Source: Perilla frutescens
Taxonomy: Eukaryota > Streptophyta > Magnoliopsida > Lamiales > Lamiaceae
Assembly (NCBI GenBank): GCA_026008535.1
Contig: BRKX01000007.1
Span: 60,377,001-60,441,000 of the forward strand
Reading direction: 5' to 3'
Length of the DNA stretch: 64,000 nt
In this document: positions 58,211 through 64,000 of the stretch, piece after piece
Layout of the letters: every line of letters begins with the position of its first letter
Numbering within the stretch: position 1 is the first letter of the stretch
Program-made: the position numbers and the translations under genes
Notes under the pieces: generated by a model
The model's database searches: none
Seen by the model: the letters and a program-made list of their open reading frames with translations, nothing else
Told to the model about the DNA's origin: nothing

Positions 58211-59274
58211 CAAAATCACTTTTTTTATTATTTGTAAAAGTTGAACTTGGTTGCTCAGTGCACTACCTTAGCATGGTCGAACTATGACGAGAACTATGGT
58301 CCAAGAAGATTTTCATAAAGATAAAATAGGTTGGGTTGGGGTGTGATGAGGAAAATGAAGATCGATGATGAAGATGAAGATTAAAGATGATGAAAAGCAG
58401 ATCTGAGGTGTGATGGAGTATGTGGGGTATTTCAATTGTTTTTTTTAATGTCTAAAGTGGATAAAAAAAGTATGTTTAAAAGTTGGTGGCTAAAAAAAGT
58501 ATGTTTAAAACTTTATGTGGCTAAAAAAAAGTTGCATCATTTATCAACATATACGACATGTCATGGTCCTCATAGACGATTCACTTGATAGAATATTATG
58601 ATTTTGAATACCCAACATTATACTAGCTCAAGTCGGATATTTTTCTTCAGATAGAGAACTAAAAATGTGTCATTGTTATTTTTTTTTTTCGAGTGTGAAT
58701 TTTGTATATTTTTGAACTAAGAAAATTCAAACAAATTTCATTATATATATTTGCTAATTTTGTAGATTAGTTTATCATTAATTATTAATTTTAGTTGAAA
58801 TTTATAATAATAATTCATTGTACACACATTAAAATGAATATAATTTCTATCAGCAACACATCGAATGACAAAATACAATATCTGTCACAACATTATAGTA
58901 ATAATTTATGAATTTGCCGCATTACACAAAAGGCCGAAAAACAAACTAAAATTAGTCATTTTTAATTCATGTGAAAAATCAAAAGCAGTCCAAAATTCAT
59001 GTATTTTAAAGCAATTTGATGTCCACGTACATGTACACATGGCAGTCTCCAGCGGCCACATCAGATTCAATTGTGCGGAATTTGAAAATCATGTGAAAAA
59101 ATAAACAAGGGCTAAGTATATGTCATTAAAACTATGTTTTTTTAAAAACGTGTAAAAAATAAAAAAAAATACCACAAAGTTTATATATTTTAAGGCAATT
59201 AACCTAAAATAAAACCCAGCAAAAAAAGGTAATGGTGGAAAATAACAAACCTAAACTAGAAAAAATACATAGAA
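58211..59274. other. AT-rich spacer, no gene
   Basis: Homopolymer runs and short duplications (for example AAAAAAAGTATGTTTAAAA twice near 58470-58510). A short open frame at 58865-59104 has no recognisable content. Confidence 0.5.
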
Positions 59275-59484
59275 TCAATCCTTATCACAAAGCCTAAAAT
59301 ATCCTCTGCCAAAGAAGTCCAACTCCACCAATGCATTAACTTTAGGAATCGAGTGACTCCAACATCCTTCTGGGAAATGAGTATTTGCCAATTTATTCGC
59401 AACCTGATTCCCTTCTGATACAATCCTAGATGAGGTGCCAATGATCGAGTTCGCATGTCCGATATGTTCACGTAGAGGAGGCTC
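59275..59484 (-). pseudogene. LINE RNase H-domain remnant
   Basis: The minus-strand frame contains REHIGHANSI, SEGNQVANKLAN and a downstream Trp-rich end before TGA at 59277-59275. The EGNQVA(N/D)xLA pattern is characteristic of the C-terminal RNase H domain in plant non-LTR retrotransposons. Only the last ~70 residues survive, with no RT in sight. It could also be a fragment of a domesticated RNase H protein. Confidence 0.55.
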
Positions 59485-60120
59485 GATAGCATTGGACGGC
59501 GCGACCCGAGCACAGGCGAAGCGCGACCCGCGCCCGACCCGCGCACAAACGAGGCGCGACCGCGCATTGACTCAGAGGGGTGAGAAGCGTCAAGGAAGGA
59601 GCGACCTGAGCAACCAGGCTCGGTGCAACCCGAGTGGCGGCGCGACCGACCCCGTGTCGCGCCCAGTTCAGTAGTCGCGGATTTGATTATTTTCGAATTT
59701 TAGTATTTATTTATTTCTTTTTATTCCTAGTATTCCTAGTGAGGGTTGATTTGTTTGCCCACCAATAAAAAGGCTTGCATTGAACATTTTTTGGGAGTTT
59801 GGATAGATTGAATTTGAGAATTCTCTCTGGAGATTTTTATTGAATTGTGTATCGTGTTCAACCCCGACTTATCAAACAGATTCATCACCTCTATTTGTGG
59901 TGTCTTCATTTTTCATCCGAGGCTCTTATTTCCAATCATCGTTGGGTTATAGGTTTCATATACCTATAGTTCATCCATGTTGTGAAGTTCGGATTGAGGA
60001 TTCCGTTCTCTAGCAACCTGATACAAGTCCTGAGGTCTCGGATCGCATCAGCTTCTCTACAAATATGCCTTAGCTTGTCTGACGGTCTGACCGTATGATG
60101 GTGCATAAGATGCATACAAG
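59485..60120 (+). repeat. GC-rich repeats and LTR-like promoter stretch
   Basis: From 59495 to 59670, GCGCGACC-type units repeat. AT-rich sequence and AATAAAAAGG (59764) follow. The layout resembles D's LTR, where a GC-rich island precedes the TATA box. Sequence identity with D is not evident. I infer part of another LTR, without defined ends. Confidence 0.35.
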
Positions 60121-60150
60121 CCCATCCCATAATATATGTAGTTTTAGAAT

Positions 60151-60532
60151 GAGTTAATTATCTTAAAAATCATGAATTTTGAGCTTAGTTACAAATTTAA
60201 CATGAACTTTAAAAGTATGCAATTAAAATACCAATTTTGAATTTGTATGTTATTCAACATACCCAAATTTTTATAACACAAATTGACCTTCAATCCAGCA
60301 TATAATTGTGACCACTTTCACATCATTTTCAAAAATTGATGATCGAGTCATGTCAGACTTGAAGAGACGAGCAAATTGTATGTTCGATTAATGGAAATCA
60401 ATTTGTTTTGTAAAAATTTAAAGATGTTGAATCGCACACAAAATTCAAAGTTAATGTTTTCATTATCCATTTTTAAAATTAATGTTAAATTTATAACTAA
60501 ACTCAAAGTTAATAATTTTTAAGATAATTAAC
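60151..60532. mobile_element. MITE with 50-bp inverted repeats, 9-bp duplication
   Basis: The ends GTTAATTATCTTAAAAAT and their complement extend for about 51 bp with some mismatches. Direct TTTTAGAAT copies flank it at 60142-60150 and 60533-60541. A 9-bp duplication is typical of Mutator-like elements. No coding sequence. It lies about 340 bp upstream of the adenylating-enzyme gene. Confidence 0.7.
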
Positions 60533-60802
60533 TTTTAGAATTAATCTATTTAGTTTTTTTTTTTTTTTAGAATTAATCTTTTTAGTTCAGAGAGGCAGGT
60601 GGGATATTCGAGAGGATTAACCGTCATTTACATAGTAAATAACGGAGCAAACACACACAAAAGCCAATTCTACCATGTTTTAAACTAAAACCCTCGCATA
60701 TCCATCGAATATTTTTCAATCATATTCATAAATTTTGTATCGATGTGCACTAACGATTCCGTTACAGTCCCAATCCTAATACCGTAGTTTCTCATCTTCC
60801 CA
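60533..60802. other. Upstream region of the adenylating-enzyme gene
   Basis: A duplicated TTTAGAATTAATCT phrase around a T-run (60533-60590), then ordinary sequence. Nothing else recognised. Confidence 0.5.
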
Positions 60803-60812
60803 CTATATATTA
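60803..60812 (+). promoter_or_regulatory. Putative TATA box of the 60876 gene
   Basis: CTATATATTA lies about 65-70 bp before the ATG. That leaves a short 5' untranslated region containing an (AC)n run (60843-60857). Inferred from sequence and spacing only. Confidence 0.5.
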
Positions 60813-60875
60813 TAAAATTATCTTACAACGTTATCTACTAAAACACACACACACACAACAGAATAATCAAGAATC

Positions 60876-62789
60876 ATGAATCATGAAAACTACGATCTCA
60901 CTTTCCCCGACCAGCCCGTCGTCGATCTCTACCTCCCAATATGGGCCAACCTCCCCGCCTTTCGCCAAAAGCCCGCCTTCATTTGGGCCGAAGACGGCGG
61001 CGCCACCTCTTCCTTAACCTACGAGAAGCTCAACTCAGCAGTGAACTCCATTTCCTCCCACCTATTACTCTCTTTACGAAGGGGTGACGCCGTCGTCGTA
61101 CTATGCGAACCGGGTCTCGAGCTCGTCGAGATCATATTCTCTTGCCAGCGGGCCGGGCTTCTCGCCATCCCCATCACCCCTCCCCTTCTCTCTCTACTCA
61201 ACCACCACCACCACCACCACCTTGTTAGAGTGCTCTCCCAGACAAAGCCTAAGGCCGCCTTAGCAACGCGCAGTTACATCCACCGTGCTGGAGAATACTC
61301 GTCGTTGAGCACAAACCGTCTATCTATGCTTCTTAGGAAGCTTAGATGGATTGCAACGGACGATTTCAATGGCCTAAATGCGGAACCTGATAAAAATTCA
61401 AACTCGTCGTTGCCATATTATGGATGCAAAGCGAATGATGTGTATCTTATTCAGTACACCTCGGGCGCAACCGCCATCCCTAAGCCAGTGGTCGTGACGG
61501 CGGGTGCCGCCGCTCACAATGTCCGAGCAGCTCGGAAATCCTACTTTCTCCACCCGAACAGCATGATCGTGTCTTGGCTGCCTCAATACCATGACTGTGG
61601 CTTGATGTTTTTGTTGCTCACGGTCGTGTCGGGCGCTACGTGCGTACTTGCTTCGCCTAATGCGTTCGTGAGTCGCCCTCGTCTCTGGCTCGAACTGATT
61701 ACGGCGTATAAGGCGACTTGCACGCCCGTTCCTTCCTTCGCGCTTCCCCTCGTCGTTAGGCGAGGCGGCATGGATGAAGGAACCTCGTATATAAACCTAG
61801 GTACCTTGAAAAACCTCATCATCGTAAATGAGCCTATCTACTCAGCCTCGATCGAGGAATTCCTTCGTGTTTTTGAGCCTTTCGGGCTTGTTCCGTCATG
61901 CATTTCTCCGTCTTATGGATTGGCGGAGAATTGCACGTTTGTGTCGACGGCGTGGAGAAGTGGAAGAGACGGAAATTTTAAAACTCACAGGAATTTGTTG
62001 CCCAGCGCAAAGCTGCCTAATTCAAGAGAAGAAATGGTAGAAGAAGATATCGAAATCTTGGTAGTGAATGAGGAAACTCACGAGCCAGTCGACGATGGAA
62101 TCGAAGGAGAGATTTGGATTTCTTCTCCGAGCAACGCCACCAGATACCTCGACCACCCGAGTTTAACTCGGGAAGTATTCAACGGCAGGATACGGAACAA
62201 GGTCGCCGGATGCTACGTCCGAACCGGAGATAGGGGAATAGTGGCGGGAGAAGAAAGGTATTTATACGTGATGGGGAGATGTTCGGACATAATCAAACGA
62301 GGAGACGGCGTGGAAGTGCACGCTCATTACATAGAAACGGCGGCGTATAACAGCTGCTCGAAGCTGCTGAGACCGGGCTGTCTAGCAGCGTTCGAGCAGC
62401 TTGGCGCCATAGTTGTAGTGGCCGAGTTGCTGAAAATCGATGTGGAAACGAGATTTTTGGTGAAAATGTGTGAAGGGATACGAGATGCGGTGTTGAATGA
62501 GGAGAAGATTGATGTGAGAGTTGTGATTCTTGCTAAGAGTCGTACTGTTCCGAAAACTACTTCTGGGAAAATACAGCGATGGGCAGCTAAGTATTTCTTC
62601 GAAAGAGATGAGTTGGACGAAGTGATGAGAATGGAGTTTGGTGATAATGGTGGCAAGTCGAGAAGACATGGGGAGGAGGAGAGAGAAAGGAAGAAGATTC
62701 ATGATGCGGGTGGTGAAGAGAGAGAAGTTGGGATCCTTCTTGCTGCAAGAAATACTGGAAACCGTCTTTCTTTAATGTCCTCCTTGTAA
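60876..62789 (+). CDS. Fatty-acyl-AMP-ligase-like adenylating enzyme
   Basis: An intact 637-codon frame without introns, starting MNHENYDLTFPDQ. It is an ANL-superfamily adenylate-forming enzyme, most like fatty-acyl-AMP ligases, which activate a fatty acid with ATP and pass it to a carrier protein. Visible motifs: the phosphate loop at residues 194-204 (YTSGATAIPKP), YGLAE 347-351, RTGD 449-452, GRCSD 467-471 and PKTTSGKIQR 559-568 with the presumed catalytic Lys565. The P-loop lacks the usual STG and PKG glycines (ATA, PKP), so activity is uncertain. Residues 110-115 are six His from a (CAC)n run. In some plants this domain begins a larger multidomain protein (from memory). Here it ends after about 50 charged residues, and the stop overlaps a GTAAGC (62786-62791) that could be a splice donor. 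No signal peptide seen. Confidence 0.8.
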   Translation: MNHENYDLTFPDQPVVDLYLPIWANLPAFRQKPAFIWAEDGGATSSLTYEKLNSAVNSISSHLLLSLRRGDAVVVLCEPGLELVEIIFSCQRAGLLAIPITPPLLSLLNHHHHHHLVRVLSQTKPKAALATRSYIHRAGEYSSLSTNRLSMLLRKLRWIATDDFNGLNAEPDKNSNSSLPYYGCKANDVYLIQYTSGATAIPKPVVVTAGAAAHNVRAARKSYFLHPNSMIVSWLPQYHDCGLMFLLLTVVSGATCVLASPNAFVSRPRLWLELITAYKATCTPVPSFALPLVVRRGGMDEGTSYINLGTLKNLIIVNEPIYSASIEEFLRVFEPFGLVPSCISPSYGLAENCTFVSTAWRSGRDGNFKTHRNLLPSAKLPNSREEMVEEDIEILVVNEETHEPVDDGIEGEIWISSPSNATRYLDHPSLTREVFNGRIRNKVAGCYVRTGDRGIVAGEERYLYVMGRCSDIIKRGDGVEVHAHYIETAAYNSCSKLLRPGCLAAFEQLGAIVVVAELLKIDVETRFLVKMCEGIRDAVLNEEKIDVRVVILAKSRTVPKTTSGKIQRWAAKYFFERDELDEVMRMEFGDNGGKSRRHGEEERERKKIHDAGGEEREVGILLAARNTGNRLSLMSSL

Positions 62790-62902
62790 GCATATTTATA
62801 AGACTTATATTCATAAGTTGTTGTTGTTGTTTTTTTTTTTTTTTTGTAACTATCTATTCTCTGTCTTGTCAAATGAAAAGGAAAAAAATTATATCTTGCT
62901 TG
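62790..62902 (+). other. 3' flank of the adenylating-enzyme gene
   Basis: Contains (GTT)n, then a run of about 16-17 T (from about 62828). No convincing polyadenylation signal could be fixed. Confidence 0.4.
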
Positions 62903-64000
62903 TGTAACACCCTAAATTCCATTATAGAGTCTCAATTAATATTTTATAGCTCAAATGCGTAAGTTGTATTCATTTTTAATAAAAATGCTCAAATGATGGG
63001 TTTTTTAGCTCAATTATTATTTTAATTCTTTACGGTCTAATTAGTATCGAAACGAGATTAATGGATACATTAGAAGATAGTGCTCGTCGATACGAATTCA
63101 TAGAACCTGATTTTACTAATATAGAAATTTAATTGACCAAAATATGATTTTTTCTCTAATTTAAATTCTAATTAGGGTTATTTAGAGGGGTGATATAAAT
63201 ACCCCTATTTCCTCTTTAGGTCATTTTATTGGGGAAACACTTTTTGGTCAGCCCCCATCGCTCCTCCTTCCTCTCTCTCGCCTCTCTCCTCCTCCGTCAG
63301 AGTTACTGCCGACGTCGCCAGAATTTTTCCGGCGACCTCCTTTTTGACATGCAATTACATTTTTGATTCGCTTCTTTTATATCTTTCCATTTCTTCGATT
63401 ATTTTTGAAAGATTATGAGGTTTAGTGACACACTATTTATTAACAAATAATCGTACCGCAAATGCATGATATTATTGCAATATATAGGTGAGCAAGAGTA
63501 TCGTATCCCACAGAGACCGTTATCAACTAATTCATATCCATATGTAGATTATTAATATCTAGACACAGAGCAAACGGATAAAGAGGAATAATAATAACAA
63601 GCATAAAATAAATGCACAATAAATAAAATATTGAAATAAACATATAATAAGAAAAACCTAGGCTTTAGGAAAATTGAATTTATTATATCATTTAACAACA
63701 TTTATTGATTCTCTCAACCCGACTAATTGTCTTTAATCTATTAGTGGTAGGGGATCATTAGTTGTTAGGCTACTGTTTTAAGACATATAACATAACATAG
63801 ATATAATGAGCATGCACTTCACTGCGGTCGGTTCTTCATACATGTCATTACTCCTAATCTAACACACGAAGATCTATTCAAACATATGTGATACTTGTTC
63901 ACTTGGTCGGTCCTTCCAAGCACATATAATCTAATTTCTATCTTTCCATCATTAATTCTTCTCTGGTCAGTACTTCGAATTAACGACTAGCATGCATAAA
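62903..64000 (+). repeat. Probable LTR beginning, runs off the window
   Basis: Starts TGTAACACCCTAAATTCC, a common start of plant Gypsy LTRs (or the complement of an LTR end in ...GGGTGTTACA). GATATAAATA at 63191-63200 could be its TATA box, with a pyrimidine-rich tract at 63255-63300. The part after about 63417 includes a phrase about a cached start (GAGCAAGAGTATCG, CCCACAGAGACC) of a kind frequent in plant repeats. No coding sequence and no second LTR in view, so orientation is unsure. Confidence 0.4.

Noticed and set aside
650..58550. Terminal inverted repeats of a giant element enclosing the nest (around 650-760 and 58450-58540)
   Set aside because: Only short AT-rich phrases resemble each other; no alignable inverted repeat of useful length.
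61200..61220. Metal-binding site from the six-His run in the adenylating enzyme
   Set aside because: It is encoded by a pure (CAC)n microsatellite, so slippage is the simpler explanation.

Overview
This window is plant nuclear DNA, most likely from a eudicot. It is AT-rich and dominated by plant-type LTR retrotransposons: Ty1/Copia, a Ty3/Gypsy chromovirus and a Ty3/Gypsy Athila-type element. There is one intact host-type gene, on the right. The sequence does not settle the species. I saw no rRNA gene, tRNA gene or CRISPR array.

Almost everything from 2300 to about 57672 is one nested stack of six retrotransposons. I named them by insertion order. B is a deleted Copia on the minus strand (2300-6073 and 57510-57672). 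C is a Copia on the minus strand inserted in B's leader (6074-57509). Three elements later landed in C: Copia A (6146-15551, in C's 3' LTR), Copia F (20000-29281, in C's reverse transcriptase) and Athila-type E (31186-54673, between C's protease and integrase). Chromovirus D (32117-43140) then inserted in E's 5' LTR. A, D, E and F have perfect 5-bp target duplications (TGTAT, GTGAC, GTCAA, TAAAG); C has an imperfect one. Two pre-insertion sites survive in the window as the other LTR of the host element (56981 for A, about 54041 for D), so these boundaries are exact. Every pol region carries in-frame stops, frameshifts or deletions, so no element looks autonomous, although A and F each need few changes to read through.

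A, F and the distant relative B share features not explained by coding. The TATA box sits inside a long palindrome. A 2.4-kb leader carries a hidden tandem repeat of about 150 bp. There are two related hairpins before gag, with compensatory changes. A polypurine-like motif lies in the leader. A GTAAGT in U5 and a TTTCAG just before the gag ATG could bound a 2640-nt leader intron.

Left flank (1-2299): no gene; a 143-bp direct repeat, a probable MITE and a Gypsy LTR fragment. Right flank (57673-64000): an imperfect tandem repeat, a LINE RNase H remnant, a GC-rich LTR-like stretch, a MITE with a 9-bp target duplication, then an intact 637-codon gene for a fatty-acyl-AMP-ligase-like adenylating enzyme (60876-62789), followed by a probable LTR start at 62903 that runs off the window.
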